Below, one piece after another: positions 39,771 through 49,115 of a stretch of DNA of 64,000 nt. Source of the stretch: Capillimicrobium parvum (GTDB taxonomy: Bacteria > Actinomycetota > Thermoleophilia > Solirubrobacterales > Solirubrobacteraceae). The stretch's first letter is position 1; the number at the start of each line of letters is the position of its first letter. The stretch spans positions 2,542,001-2,606,000 of the forward strand of contig NZ_CP087164.1 of the NCBI RefSeq assembly GCF_021172045.1. Reading direction: 5' to 3'. The translations under genes were made by a program, and so were the position numbers. The notes under the pieces were generated by a model that searched no databases, was not told the origin of the DNA, and saw nothing but the letters and a program-made list of their open reading frames with translations.

Positions 39771-40675
39771 CGCGCCGGCTGCTGGCTGCCGCCGCGATCG
39801 GCTTCGTGGTCGTCGGGCTCTTCGGCACCTGGTCGTATGCCCACAACTATCTCCGCTATCGCGGCTTCCCGCCCCCGCGCGACCCGCGCAACGTCGGTCC
39901 CGGCCGCGTCGTCCACCTGCACTTCTTCTCGGCCGCGCTCGGCAGCCGCCGGTCGGCGCTCGTCTACCTGCCCCCTGACTATGCCGTGGCCGCCGCGCGT
40001 GGCCGCCGCTACCCGGTGCTGTACCTGCTGCACGGCAGTCCCGGCACGCCCCAGCTGTACTTCGACGCCGGGGCCCTGGGCGTCGATCTCGACACGATGA
40101 TCGCTCGGCACCGCATCCGGCCGATGATCGTCGTCCTGCCCAACGGCAGCGACGGGACGCTGCGCTCGGACACCGAGTGGGCCAACACCACCCACGGGCG
40201 CTACGAGAGCTTCGTGCTGGACACCGTCCGCGCGGCCGACCGGCGCTTTGCGACCATCCCCGATCGTGCCGGCCGCGCGATCGCCGGCACCTCCGAGGGT
40301 GCCTACGCCGCGGTCAACATCGGCCTGCGCCACCTCGGGACGTTCGCGACGATCGAGAGCTGGTCGGGCTACTTCACCCAGACCCACAGCGGCGTCTTCG
40401 CGCACGCCACGGCCGCCCAGCGGCGCGCCGCGAGCCCGGCCCGCTACGTCGGCTCCCTGGCACCCCGCCTGCATGCGCTGCCGACCCACGTGCTCCTCTA
40501 CGGCGGCGCCCAGGACCACGACACCCGCCAGCTCGCGCCGTTCGCCGCCAGGCTGCGCGCGGCCGGCGGCGACGTCACCGCGCGCGTGTTGCCCGGCCGC
40601 CACGACTGGGGGTTCTGGCGCCGCGAGACGCCCGCGGCGCTGCGCTATCTCGACGCCCACCTCGCCTCCGCATGA
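39767..40675 (+). CDS. Secreted or membrane-anchored esterase (antigen-85/esterase D type)
   Basis: A 302-residue protein. An N-terminal anchor ('LLAAAAIGFVVVGLFGTWSY') precedes an alpha/beta hydrolase domain: 'YPVLYLLHGSPGTP', 'MIVVLPNGSDGTLRSDTEWA', nucleophile elbow GTSEG, 'HVLLYGGAQDHD' (acid) and 'GRHDWGFWR' (His). This is the layout of esterase D and mycolyltransferase-like proteins. It overlaps the preceding stop (ATGA at 39767) and the following start (ATGA at 40672), so it belongs to an operon with the lipid aminoacylase-like gene and the DMT gene. Confidence 0.78.
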   Translation: MTRRLLAAAAIGFVVVGLFGTWSYAHNYLRYRGFPPPRDPRNVGPGRVVHLHFFSAALGSRRSALVYLPPDYAVAAARGRRYPVLYLLHGSPGTPQLYFDAGALGVDLDTMIARHRIRPMIVVLPNGSDGTLRSDTEWANTTHGRYESFVLDTVRAADRRFATIPDRAGRAIAGTSEGAYAAVNIGLRHLGTFATIESWSGYFTQTHSGVFAHATAAQRRAASPARYVGSLAPRLHALPTHVLLYGGAQDHDTRQLAPFAARLRAAGGDVTARVLPGRHDWGFWRRETPAALRYLDAHLASA

Positions 40676-41520
40676 CGAACGCGCTGATGATCGGGCTCGC
40701 TCTCGCGCTCGCCGCCGCGGTCGCGCTGAACGCCGGCTACCTGCTGCAGCACGCGGGCGCACGCACCGCCCCGCCGATCAGCGCCCGCCACCCCGTGACG
40801 ATGATCCGGGGTCTGCTGGGCTCGCGCGCGTGGCTGGCCGGCCTCGCGCTCGGGCTCACCGGCTGGGCGCTGCACGTCGCCGCGCTCGCCCACGCCCCGC
40901 TCTCGCTCGTGCAGGCCTTCGCCGCCGGGGGGCTGGTGCTCTCGATCCCAGCGGCCGCCGTGCTGCTGCGCGAGCGCCTCGGCCGCGCCGAGCTGCAGGG
41001 CATCGCGATCATGGTCGGGGCGCTGCTGCTGCTGGCGGTCGGCGTCGGGCCGATCGCCGCGCCGACGCTGCGACCCGGCGCACTGGCCGCGTACCTGCTC
41101 GCCGCCGCCGCGCTGGCCGCCGCGCTGGCCGCCGCTCCTGCGAGCGACCGCCGACCCCACATGCTCGGTCTGGCCGGCGGCGTGCTCTACGGCGCCGCCG
41201 ACGCCGCCACGAAGGCCGCCACGATCGTCGGCGGCCACGGCGTCGGGGCGCTGTTGCTGAGCCCGTGGCCGCTGGTCGTCCTGCTCGCGAGCGCGGGCGC
41301 CTTCCTGTGCTTCCAGCGCGGGCTGCAGACGGGGGCCGCCGTGCCGGTCGTCGCGCTGATGACCGCCGGGACGAACGTCGTGGCGATGGCCGCGGGCGTG
41401 TTCGTGTTCGGGGATCCGCTCGGAGCCGGACCGGTCGCCGCGGGCCTGCACGTGCTCGCCTTCAGCCTCGTCGCCCTGGCGGCGTGGCGCCTGGCGCCCG
41501 CCCAGACCGCGTTCGCCTGA
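40672..41520 (+). CDS. DMT/EamA-like transporter
   Basis: A 282-residue protein with about nine or ten membrane helices in two halves, typical of the drug/metabolite transporter superfamily. The first half has 'LNAGYLLQHAGARTAPPI' and 'GWALHVAALAHAPLSLVQAF'. The second has 'GLAGGVLYGAADAATKAATI'. This Q-H-A...PLSLVQ form occurs next to envelope genes in actinobacteria, where a flippase role has been suggested but is not established. A paralog of the same type lies at 46186-47037. Start is fixed by the ATGA overlap. Confidence 0.7.
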   Translation: MTNALMIGLALALAAAVALNAGYLLQHAGARTAPPISARHPVTMIRGLLGSRAWLAGLALGLTGWALHVAALAHAPLSLVQAFAAGGLVLSIPAAAVLLRERLGRAELQGIAIMVGALLLLAVGVGPIAAPTLRPGALAAYLLAAAALAAALAAAPASDRRPHMLGLAGGVLYGAADAATKAATIVGGHGVGALLLSPWPLVVLLASAGAFLCFQRGLQTGAAVPVVALMTAGTNVVAMAAGVFVFGDPLGAGPVAAGLHVLAFSLVALAAWRLAPAQTAFA

Positions 41521-41554
41521 CCGCCGCGCGCGCGTGCCTACCCTCAGTGAGGCA

Positions 41555-42430
41555 ATGCGCGCCCTTCTCGCCGCATTCGCCGTGTGCGCGATCGCCGTCG
41601 CGGCCGCCGTGTGGCTCCTGCCCGGCGACGGGTCGCGGGCCTCGTCCGCCGGCCGCGTGATCCTCGGCTCCTACCCGTCGTCGGCGCTGCGCGGCACCGA
41701 GCACTACGCCGTCTACCTGCCGCGCGGCTACGACACCGGCGCCGACCGCTACCCGGTGATCTACGCGCTGCACGGCCTGCCCAGCGACGCGGGCGGCTAC
41801 CGGCAGATGGACATCGCCGCGTGGGGCAGCGACGCGCAGGCCGCCGGCCGGCCCGCGATCGTGGTCGCCCCGCAGGGAGCGCGCGCGGGCGACACCGATC
41901 CCGAGTGGCACGACTGGGGTCCCGGCCGCGACTGGGAGACCGCGGTCGCCGAGGAGCTCGTGGCCCGCATCGACCGCGCCTACCGCACGATCGCCGACCG
42001 GCGCGGGCGGGCGCTGATCGGCGTCTCGGCCGGCGGCTACGGCGCCAGCATCATCGGCGTGCGCCACCGCGACGCCTACTCGGTCGTGCAGTCGTGGAGC
42101 GGCTACTTCCATCCGACCAACCCGGCCGGCGACGGACCGCTGGACCTTGGCTCGCCGGAGGCCGAAAGCGCGGCCAGCGTCCACAGCTACGTGCACGACG
42201 CCGCGCGCGCCCGCGCGGCCGGCGGCCCGACGATCGACTTCGGCTTCTACGTGGGTGACGCGGACCCGCACTTCCTGCCTGAGAACGAGCAGCTGCACCG
42301 CGACCTGCTGGCGGCCGGGGTGCCGCACACGTACGCGGTCTACCCGGGCGCGCACACCCGCGCGTTCTGGGCCGAGCACGAGGAGGAGTGGATCGGCACC
42401 GCGGCGCGCGAGCTCGAGCGCGCGCACTGA
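41555..42430 (+). CDS. Secreted esterase, second copy
   Basis: A 291-residue esterase related to the one at 39767. It has a signal/anchor segment ('LLAAFAVCAIAVAAAVWLLP'), then 'YPVIYALHGLPSDAGGYRQM', 'IVVAPQGARAGDTDPEWHDW', GVSAGGYG (nucleophile Ser), 'DFGFYVGDADPHF' (acid) and 'YPGAHTRAFW' (His). It lies 34 bp after the DMT gene and probably continues that operon. Its last 91 bp overlap the convergent methyltransferase gene. ATG 41555 follows GTGAGG. Confidence 0.75.
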   Translation: MRALLAAFAVCAIAVAAAVWLLPGDGSRASSAGRVILGSYPSSALRGTEHYAVYLPRGYDTGADRYPVIYALHGLPSDAGGYRQMDIAAWGSDAQAAGRPAIVVAPQGARAGDTDPEWHDWGPGRDWETAVAEELVARIDRAYRTIADRRGRALIGVSAGGYGASIIGVRHRDAYSVVQSWSGYFHPTNPAGDGPLDLGSPEAESAASVHSYVHDAARARAAGGPTIDFGFYVGDADPHFLPENEQLHRDLLAAGVPHTYAVYPGAHTRAFWAEHEEEWIGTAARELERAH

Positions 42431-43188
42431 TCCGGGGCCGCGGCGTTCCATCCCGGCGCCTCGTTGCGCAGGAGCGCCAGCAGCGACAGGCCGGCGGGGA
42501 GTCGCAGCCCGTGGCGCAGCAGGGTCGCCTCGACGCGCATCGGCATCTCGAGCACCGTGTCGAGGCTGCGCGGCGTGCGGTCCAGGTCGGATCGGTCGGT
42601 GCTCGCGGCGGTGTGCCTGGTGGCCAGGCGCACCACGGCGGCCGGGGCGAGCAGCAGCGTGTTGAAGTACGTCGTGTGGACCGGCGCCCAGCCGGCGGCG
42701 ACGGCGGCCGCGAGGAGGGTGCGGCGCTGGTAGCGGCGGTAGTGGCGGTTGACCTCGTCTTGGCGCGACCAGAGCAGCGGGTAGGCGGGCACGGTGACGA
42801 GTAGGTGGCCGCCGGGGCGGGTGACGCGCCGCAGCTCGCGCAGGGTGCGGCGGTCGTCGGGCGTGTGCTCGAGCACGTCGAGGCAGGTGACCAGTCCGAA
42901 CCGGGCGCCGGCGAACGGCAGCTCCTCGACGGCGGCCAGGGCGACGTCGCGATGGCCGCGCGCCCGAGCCGCCGCGACCGCGTCGGGGCTGATGTCGACA
43001 CCGACGGGACGGCCGTACGCGGCCAGCTCATCGAGCATGCGCCCGGATCCGCACCCGGCGTCGAGCAGCTCGGTGCCGCACTCGAGCGCAACGCCGGCGA
43101 GGACGGCGCGCAGGACGCGCCGCCGGCCGCGGTACCACCAGTGGTGCTCGTCCCCCGCGAGCATCGCGCTGAGCTCGGAATCGACCAT
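42340..43188 (-). CDS. Class I SAM methyltransferase
   Basis: A 282-residue methyltransferase of the polysaccharide or lipid-linked type. 'DEHHWWYRGRRRVLRAVL' at the N-terminus is common in such enzymes. Motif I is 'LLDAGCGSGRMLDELA', motif II 'PVGVDISPDAV', 'EELPFAGARFGLVTCLDVLE' covers motifs III-IV, and 'GGHLLVTVPAYPLLW' follows. The C-terminal 30 residues are encoded in the overlap with the convergent esterase and look irregular ('SSSCSAQNARVCAPG'), so the true end may once have been earlier. Upstream are two AAC copies with 11-bp spacing but a different start distance. Confidence 0.8.
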   Translation of the reverse strand: MVDSELSAMLAGDEHHWWYRGRRRVLRAVLAGVALECGTELLDAGCGSGRMLDELAAYGRPVGVDISPDAVAAARARGHRDVALAAVEELPFAGARFGLVTCLDVLEHTPDDRRTLRELRRVTRPGGHLLVTVPAYPLLWSRQDEVNRHYRRYQRRTLLAAAVAAGWAPVHTTYFNTLLLAPAAVVRLATRHTAASTDRSDLDRTPRSLDTVLEMPMRVEATLLRHGLRLPAGLSLLALLRNEAPGWNAAAPDQCARSSSRAAVPIHSSSCSAQNARVCAPG

Positions 43189-43254
43189 ATGCCGAACTGT
43201 GCCCCGGCGGGCGTTGACGCCGGCGGGCGTTGCGTGAGCGTTCTGTTAGGCCCC

Positions 43255-44661
43255 TCAGTCGATCGCCGCGGGCGCCGGGGTGAGCGCCAGCGTGAAGCGG
43301 GCGCCCGGAGCGCCCGGGTCGACCGTGAGGTCTCCACCCATGCGGCGGGCCAGCTCGCGGCCGATCGCCAGGCCGAGGCCGAAGCCGACGGTGGCGGCAT
43401 CGGTCCCGCGCTCGAAGCGCTCGAAGATGCGCTCGGCGTCCTCGGCGGATACGCCGGGCCCATGGTCCTGCACGACGACGACCGGGCGGTCGCCGTCCGC
43501 GGGCACCTCGACGCAGACCGCCGCCGCCGGCGGCGAGTGGCGCAGCGCGTTGTCGACGAGGATGCGGATGATCTGCGCGACGCTGCCGGGATCGGCGACC
43601 GCCCAGCGCGGCGCCGGGGCGACGAGGTCGATCGGCGAGCCGGCGTCGGCCGTGCGCGGCTCGAACTCGGCCAGCACCGAGCGGCTGAGCTCGACGAGCT
43701 CGACGAGCTCCGTGCGCGGCGGCACGCCGGCATCGAGCCGGCTGAGGTCGAGCAGGTCGCGGGCGAGCTTGCTGAGCCGCTCGGTCTGGCTGACGGCGCG
43801 GGAGAGCTGGTCGCGGGCGTCATCGAGGTCCGGTCGGGGCACGGCGAGCTCCTCGCTCGCCGAGTCCAGCATCAGCCGCAGCGACGCCAGGGGGGTCCGA
43901 AGCTCGTGCGAGGCCGTGGCGACGAAGGTGCGGCGAGCCTGTTCCTGCTCGAGGAGGCGCTGCTGCATGGTCGCGAAGGCGCGCGTGAGGTCGCCGACCT
44001 CGTCGCGGGCATCGTCGGCGCGCATCTCGGCGACGGGCCCCAGCTCGGCGACACGAAGGGCGGTGTCGCGCAGCGCCTTGAGCCGGTGGGCCAGCCGCCC
44101 GGCCAGCGCGACGCCGACGACGAGCGCGACGCCGAGCGCGATCAGCGCGGCGACCAGCAGGGCGTGCCGGACGACCTCCTGCGCGGAGCCGAGGTCCTCG
44201 AGCGACTTGCGCACCGCCAGGGCGTAGTCATGACCGGCGACCTCGAACGGCACCGCGACCTGCGCCACCTGCTCTCCGCCCGTGTCGTCGATCGATCCGA
44301 TGAGGCGGTGCTCGCGGATCGCGCGCGCGACGTCGGGGAACCGCTCGTCGGGGTTGAGGACGGGCGTGGTCAGCACCAGGCCGGTCCCGTCGACCACGTC
44401 GACCTCTGCGCCGGCCCGGCGCCTGAGGGCGCGCGCGGCGCGCTCGAGCTCGTCGCCGCCGGGCCGGAGGTCGCCGCGATCGATGTCGCGGAACCCGGGC
44501 GCGGCGGCGCCCACGGTCTGCTTGAGCGACGCGAGCGCGTCGGTGCGCAAACGGCGGTCGAGCGGGGCCAGCAGCAGGATCGCCGCGACCGCGAGCGTGA
44601 GTGCGCTGACGACGAGCAGGGCGGCGGTCAGCCGGCCGCGCAGGCCGAGCATCCACCTCAC
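43255..44661 (-). CDS. Sensor histidine kinase
   Basis: A 468-residue kinase: helix 1 (10-32), a periplasmic domain of about 125 residues ('VDVVDGTGLVLTTPVLNPDE', a Cache-like loop), helix 2 (about 166-188), HAMP (190-240), HisKA with 'ATASHELRTP' (H252), then HATPase with 'ILVDNALRHSP' (N box), 'VVVQDHGPGV' (G1) and 'GFGLGLAIGREL' (G2). It autophosphorylates in response to an envelope signal and passes phosphate to the regulator encoded just upstream, which it overlaps by four bases. Confidence 0.93.
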   Translation of the reverse strand: MRWMLGLRGRLTAALLVVSALTLAVAAILLLAPLDRRLRTDALASLKQTVGAAAPGFRDIDRGDLRPGGDELERAARALRRRAGAEVDVVDGTGLVLTTPVLNPDERFPDVARAIREHRLIGSIDDTGGEQVAQVAVPFEVAGHDYALAVRKSLEDLGSAQEVVRHALLVAALIALGVALVVGVALAGRLAHRLKALRDTALRVAELGPVAEMRADDARDEVGDLTRAFATMQQRLLEQEQARRTFVATASHELRTPLASLRLMLDSASEELAVPRPDLDDARDQLSRAVSQTERLSKLARDLLDLSRLDAGVPPRTELVELVELSRSVLAEFEPRTADAGSPIDLVAPAPRWAVADPGSVAQIIRILVDNALRHSPPAAAVCVEVPADGDRPVVVVQDHGPGVSAEDAERIFERFERGTDAATVGFGLGLAIGRELARRMGGDLTVDPGAPGARFTLALTPAPAAID

Positions 44662-45368
44662 GGGCTGTGCAGGCGGTAGCCGACACCCCGCACCGTGAGC
44701 AGCAGCTCCGGCTTGTCGGGCCTCGCCTCGAGCTTCTCGCGCATGTGGCAGACGTGGACGTCGACGCCGCGCGGGTCCCGGTAGGCGCTGTCGCCCCAGA
44801 TCGCCCGCAGCAGCTCCTGGCGGTTGAACGAGCGTCCCGGGGCGAGCATCAGCGTCTCGAGCAGCTCGAACTCCGAGAAGGTCATCTCGACCGGTCGGCC
44901 GTCGACCGTCACGGTGCGCCGGCTCCGGTCGAGCACGATCGGCCCGACCTGCAGGACCTCGTCGCCGAGCGCGCGGGTGCCGGCGCGGCGCAGGACGGCG
45001 CGGATGCGGCTGCGCAGCTCGGCGGGCCCGAACGGCTTCGTCACGTAGTCGTCGGCGCCGGCCTCCAGCCCGAGCACCGCGTCGGCCTCGCTGTCGAGCG
45101 CGGTCAGCATGATGATCGGGACGAGGTTGCGGCGGTCGCGCATCGTGCGGCAGACCTCGTAGCCGTCGGGGCCGGCGCCGAGGGCAACGTCCAGCAGCAC
45201 GACATCGAAGCGCCCCGTGGTGGCGCGGTCGATCGCCGCGCGCCCGTCGGCGACGGCCACCACCCGGTGCCCGTCACGCTCGAACAGGCGCTTGATCTGC
45301 TCGCGCAGCTCGGACTCGTCGTCGACGACGAGGATCTCGAGCGTCTCGACCGTCACGCGAGCGAACAT
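44658..45368 (-). CDS. OmpR-family response regulator
   Basis: A 236-residue regulator. The receiver domain has the acidic pair DD (16-17), phospho-acceptor D60 ('FDVVLLDVALG'), and K111 ('VTKPFGPAEL'). The C-terminal winged helix ends 'GVDVHVCHMREKLEARPDKP' and 'LLLTVRGVGYRL', typical of OmpR/PhoB. Such proteins bind direct repeats at 11-bp or 10-bp phase as dimers, which makes it the best candidate to bind the phased AAC repeats found in four promoters nearby. ATG 45368 or GTG 45353 may start it. Confidence 0.93.
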   Translation of the reverse strand: MFARVTVETLEILVVDDESELREQIKRLFERDGHRVVAVADGRAAIDRATTGRFDVVLLDVALGAGPDGYEVCRTMRDRRNLVPIIMLTALDSEADAVLGLEAGADDYVTKPFGPAELRSRIRAVLRRAGTRALGDEVLQVGPIVLDRSRRTVTVDGRPVEMTFSEFELLETLMLAPGRSFNRQELLRAIWGDSAYRDPRGVDVHVCHMREKLEARPDKPELLLTVRGVGYRLHSP

Positions 45369-45583
45369 TATCGCCCGCCCAGAGGTGATCGAGGGGGATC
45401 GATCATGGTGTCGCGGTGCTCCTGGCCGTGTGATCCACCAACGCCTAACGCAAGGTCAATGCGGGGCTGCTCGCAGCCAATCTGCCGGCGCGTACGTTCG
45501 GCGCGTCCAGCCCGCCGACGCCACGCCGCTCGGCGGGGCGACGGCCGGTGCCGGCCCACCTCTCGACCGCTTGGAGCCCAACC

Positions 45584-46144
45584 ATGTTGCACGGCATCTT
45601 CGTCCTGCAGGTCCCGGTCGCCGAGAAGCTCCTGCGTACGGTCCTCGTCTACGCGACGATCGTGCTGCTGTTCCGGCTGACGGGCAAGCGGGAGCTCGCG
45701 GGCCTGAACACGCTCGACTTCGTCGTGCTGTTCCTGCTGTCCAACGTCGTCCAGAACGCGATCATCGGCAGCGACAACAGCTTCTCCCGCGGGGCGATCG
45801 GCGCGGCGACGCTGGTGGGGGTCAACGCCGCGGTCAACCGCGTGGTGGCCGCGTCGCCGACGGTCGCCCGCTGGCTGGAGGGCACCCCGACGCCGGTGAT
45901 CGCCGACGGCGAGCCCCTGATGCGCGACATGCGCCGCATGGGCCTGCGGACCGCCGATCTCGAGCACGCCGTCAAGCTGCAGAACGGCGACGCGATCGGC
46001 GATGTCGCCAGCGGGGTCCTCGAGCCGGGCGGCCACCTGATCCTCGACCTCAAGCCGTCCCAGCGCGGGGCCACCAGCGGCGACATCGACCGCGTGCTGA
46101 GGCGGATCGCGGCGCTCGATCGCCGCGCCGCGCCGCGCGGGTGA
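45584..46144 (+). CDS. DUF421/YetF-like membrane protein
   Basis: A 186-residue protein: about three helices (residues 13-85, 'LVYATIVLLFRLTGKRELAG', 'LDFVVLFLLSNVVQNAIIGS') followed by a cytoplasmic DUF421 domain with 'PTPVIADGEPLMRDMRRMGL' and 'LEHAVKLQNGDAIGDVASGV'. YetF-type proteins are envelope or germination-linked, function uncertain. ATG 45584 follows GGAG. A partial phased-repeat (CTAAC then AAT 11 bp on) lies 130 bp upstream in the spacer shared with the response regulator. Confidence 0.82.
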   Translation: MLHGIFVLQVPVAEKLLRTVLVYATIVLLFRLTGKRELAGLNTLDFVVLFLLSNVVQNAIIGSDNSFSRGAIGAATLVGVNAAVNRVVAASPTVARWLEGTPTPVIADGEPLMRDMRRMGLRTADLEHAVKLQNGDAIGDVASGVLEPGGHLILDLKPSQRGATSGDIDRVLRRIAALDRRAAPRG

Positions 46145-46185
46145 CGCGGCGCGGTTCTCGGCCGGGTGCAGGTCGCCGTCGCCGC

Positions 46186-47037
46186 TCATGACGGCGCGGT
46201 GGCGGCGTCGACCGCCCTGGAGTGCAGCATGTCGGTGGCGGCTCCGAGCACGGCGGCGACGCCGACGATCGTCGCGAGCGCCGCGACGGGCGATGCGGCC
46301 CACCGCGGCACGCCGATCCAGGGCATCACGGCGAGCGGGACGAGCACCTGGAGGGCGAAGACCGCCGGCGCGGTGCGGGTCACGGGCCGGCGCTGCAGGG
46401 CCGTCGACTCGCTGAGCAGCGCGACGCCCGACGCGGCCGCGGTCGCGACCGCCCATCCGAGCGCGGCCGGCCACCGGCCGGCCGCCGCGCTGTCGGCGCA
46501 CAGCTTCGTCGAGATGCCGCTCCAGGCGAAGCCGATGCCGGCGCCGACGGTGGCGAGCCGTCCGTCGATGATGCCGACGGCCGCGGCGACGACGGGCGCG
46601 AGCGTCGCCATCGCCGTGATGGCGAGCATCGTCGCCGCCGCCGTGCCCAGGTGGGCGGTTCCGGCCGGTCCGCCGCCGATCGTCAGCAGCGCGACGCCGG
46701 CGAGCAGCCCGCACACCGCCAGCACATCGCGCTGGCGGACGGGCTCGGCCATCCGGTGGGCGCCGATGGCGAGCAGCGCGATGAGGCCGACCCCCAGGGT
46801 CGGCTGCACGACGCTCAGCGGCGCGAGGCGTGTGGCCACCGCCTGCAGCGGCCAGCCGACGATCCCGAGCGCGAGCCCGGCCAGCCAGATCGGCCGGCGC
46901 GCGAGCGTGGCCAGCAGGGAGACGCGCATCGCGCTGCGCGTGGACGTCCGGCGAGCCTCGTGCGCCTGGCAGGCGACGCCGACGTCATACAGCAGCGACG
47001 CGGCCGTGGCGGCCGCCACCCCGAACAGAACTCGCAC
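46186..47037 (-). CDS. DMT-like membrane protein, second copy
   Basis: A 283-residue protein with eight to nine helices, related to the protein at 40672. The N-terminus 'AASLLYDVGVACQAHEARRT' matches the 'YLLQHAGART' position of the other copy, and 'VGWPLQAVATRLAPLSVVQP' matches its 'GWALHVAALAHAPLSLVQ'. The Y-x-x-Q-x-x-E/H and 'APLS.VQ' elements define this subgroup. Probably transports or flips an envelope precursor. It stands alone, convergent to the DUF421 gene and divergent from the deacetylase. Confidence 0.7.
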   Translation of the reverse strand: MRVLFGVAAATAASLLYDVGVACQAHEARRTSTRSAMRVSLLATLARRPIWLAGLALGIVGWPLQAVATRLAPLSVVQPTLGVGLIALLAIGAHRMAEPVRQRDVLAVCGLLAGVALLTIGGGPAGTAHLGTAAATMLAITAMATLAPVVAAAVGIIDGRLATVGAGIGFAWSGISTKLCADSAAAGRWPAALGWAVATAAASGVALLSESTALQRRPVTRTAPAVFALQVLVPLAVMPWIGVPRWAASPVAALATIVGVAAVLGAATDMLHSRAVDAATAPS

Positions 47038-47112
47038 GATGCAGTTGACGCTAGACGCGCCGCGGTCGTCCGGCCGTCGGTGTTCAGGTGATGGTCAGCA
47101 TGGACGTCGAGC

Positions 47113-47823
47113 ATGGTCGCCATGGCGCCGGCGCACGCGATGCTCGCCTGTCTTGGCGGCGGCGTGCTGGCCGCCCACGCTGTCCCGGCGCTCGCCCAGC
47201 CCCTACCCCGGATCGGCGACCTCCTGGGCGTCGAGCGGCGCGTCCCCGGACCGGCCGCGGTCGCGCTGACGTTCGACGACGGCCCGCACCCGCAGGCCAC
47301 GGAGCAGGTCCTCGAGGTGCTGCGCGCGCGCCGGGCCACCGCGACGTTCTTCCTGGTCGGCGAGCAGGCGGTGCGCCATGGCGGTGCCGCCGCCGAGGTC
47401 GCGGCGGCCGGGCACGCGATCGGGGTCCACGGGTTCCGCCACCGCAACCTTCTGCGCCTGACGCCCGCGCAGACCGTGGACGACCTGCGGCGCGGTCGCG
47501 CCGCGGTCGCCGAGGCGACCGGGCTCGATCCGTGGGTGTACCGCCCGCCGTACGGGGTGCTGAGCGGCGGCGCGCTGCGCGAGGCGCGCCGCCGGCGCTG
47601 GCGCGTCGTGCTCTGGAGCCGCTGGGGCCGCGACTGGCGCGCCGACGCGACCGCGGGCTCGGTGTGCACGCTCGTCGTCGCCGGGCTCGCCGGCCGCGAC
47701 GTCGTCCTGCTGCACGATGCCGACCACTATGCGGCCGCCGGATCGTGGCGGGCGACGGTCGGCGCGCTCCCGCGGATCCTCGACGCGATCCAGGACGCCG
47801 GGCTGGTGACGGTGCGCCTGTGA
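47113..47823 (+). CDS. Polysaccharide deacetylase
   Basis: A 236-residue NodB-type protein. After a signal-like N-terminus ('LACLGGGVLAAHAVPALAQP') come TFDDGPHP with catalytic D55 and metal D56, 'HGFRHRN' with metal ligands H106/H110, 'YRPPYGV' and a C-terminal 'VVLLHDAD' with the last His. It would remove acetyl groups from a GlcNAc polymer, in keeping with the PgaC-like synthase at 28077. It is coupled to the next gene (GTGA overlap). Confidence 0.85.
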   Translation: MVAMAPAHAMLACLGGGVLAAHAVPALAQPLPRIGDLLGVERRVPGPAAVALTFDDGPHPQATEQVLEVLRARRATATFFLVGEQAVRHGGAAAEVAAAGHAIGVHGFRHRNLLRLTPAQTVDDLRRGRAAVAEATGLDPWVYRPPYGVLSGGALREARRRRWRVVLWSRWGRDWRADATAGSVCTLVVAGLAGRDVVLLHDADHYAAAGSWRATVGALPRILDAIQDAGLVTVRL

Positions 47824-49076
47824 GCCTGCGGGTCCTCATCCTGTCCGCGGACATCGGCGAGGGCCACAACACCGCCGCGCGCGCGCTCGCACAGGGATTG
47901 CGCCGGCGCGGCGCGGTCGTCCACGTGGACGAGCACCTCGAGTCGCTGTCGGCCGCGCAGCGACTCGCCTTGCGTGAAGGCTCGAGGCTGCTGTTCCGCC
48001 ACGCTCCGTGGGCGTTCGGCGCGTACTACCGGCTCTTGCTGCGCTCCCGGACCGCGCGGGCGCTCGCACGCGCCTCGCTGGTGCGGTTCGGCGCCCGACC
48101 GATGCTGCGCATGATCGATCGCCACCGGCCGGACGTGATCGTCTCGACGTATCCGGCGACGACCGTCGTTCTGGGCGAGTTGCGCCGCCGGGGCGCGGTC
48201 CGCGCACCCGTGGTCGCCACGATCACGGACGTGACCGGGCTGTTCTTCTGGGCTGCGCCCCGGATCGACCTGCACCTGGTGAGCTGGCGGGAGTCGATCG
48301 AGGAGGTGCTCACCATTGCGCCGGGCAGCGACGTCCGGCATGTCGCCGGTCTGACCGATCGCGTGTTCCAGCGCCCCCGGAGCAAGCGGGAGGCCCGGAC
48401 CGCGCTCGGACTGGCCGCCGATCGTCCGGTCGTGGTCGTCTCAGGCGGTGGATGGGGCGTGGGGGACCTGGCGGGGGCGGCTTGCGCCGCGCTCGCGGTC
48501 CCCGGCGCGCAGGTGATCGTCGCGGCCGGACGGGACCCGGCCGTGCGCGCCCGGCTCGAGCGGCGCATCGGCGCGGCGGCAGGGCTTCACGTCCTCGGCT
48601 TCACCGACCGGATGAGCGACCTCCTAGCCGCCGCCGACGTGCTCGTGCACGCGACCGGCGGCGTCACCTGCCTCGAGGCGCGGCTTCGCGGTTGCCCCGT
48701 CGTGCTCTACGGCTTCGCCGTCGGACACGTCCGCCACAACGCGGTCGCGATGGAGCGTCTCGGCCTGAGCCTCAGAGCGCGTCGGCCGGCCGAGCTGACG
48801 GCGGCCATCGTCCGGATCCTGCAGGAGCCCGCGCCGAACGCGCGGCCGTGCGGAGCGCTTCCGTCGGCCGCGAACGCCGTCATGACGGCGCGGGCGCTCG
48901 ATCTGGCGCCCGTCCCCGTCCGCCGGGCGCCGTCGCGGGTGCGTGGCCGTGTGGCGGTCGCGGCGCTCGTCGGCGCGCTGGTGGTCGCGGGGTTCGCGCA
49001 GACCGCACCGGGCGACGCGATCGCCGATCACGCGCGGCTGCACGTCCACTCGGTGCTCGTCGCACCGATCCGATGA
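47820..49076 (+). CDS. MGDG-synthase/MurG-type glycosyltransferase
   Basis: A 418-residue GT-B enzyme of the GT28 kind. The N-terminal domain has 'LILSADIGEGHNTAARALAQ' (the G-H-N acceptor loop), 'IVSTYPATTVVLGELRRRGA' and 'TDVTGLFFWAAPRIDLHLV'. The C-terminal domain has 'VVVSGGGWGVGDLAGAA' and 'ADVLVHATGGVTCLEARLRG'. This matches diacylglycerol glucosyl/galactosyltransferases. An unusual C-terminal helix ('VAVAALVGALVVAGFAQT') plus a short tail follow the GT fold and may anchor it. The deacetylase upstream is translationally coupled. Confidence 0.82.
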   Translation: MSLRVLILSADIGEGHNTAARALAQGLRRRGAVVHVDEHLESLSAAQRLALREGSRLLFRHAPWAFGAYYRLLLRSRTARALARASLVRFGARPMLRMIDRHRPDVIVSTYPATTVVLGELRRRGAVRAPVVATITDVTGLFFWAAPRIDLHLVSWRESIEEVLTIAPGSDVRHVAGLTDRVFQRPRSKREARTALGLAADRPVVVVSGGGWGVGDLAGAACAALAVPGAQVIVAAGRDPAVRARLERRIGAAAGLHVLGFTDRMSDLLAAADVLVHATGGVTCLEARLRGCPVVLYGFAVGHVRHNAVAMERLGLSLRARRPAELTAAIVRILQEPAPNARPCGALPSAANAVMTARALDLAPVPVRRAPSRVRGRVAVAALVGALVVAGFAQTAPGDAIADHARLHVHSVLVAPIR

Positions 49077-49115
49077 GCCGCCGGCCCCGCGCCGCGGCGA
49101 CTGCCGAGACCTGCC

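Noticed and set aside
46186-47091. Phased-repeat site for the second DMT gene
   Set aside because: A GTT lies at the same distance from the start, but the flanking copies at 11-bp spacing are absent.
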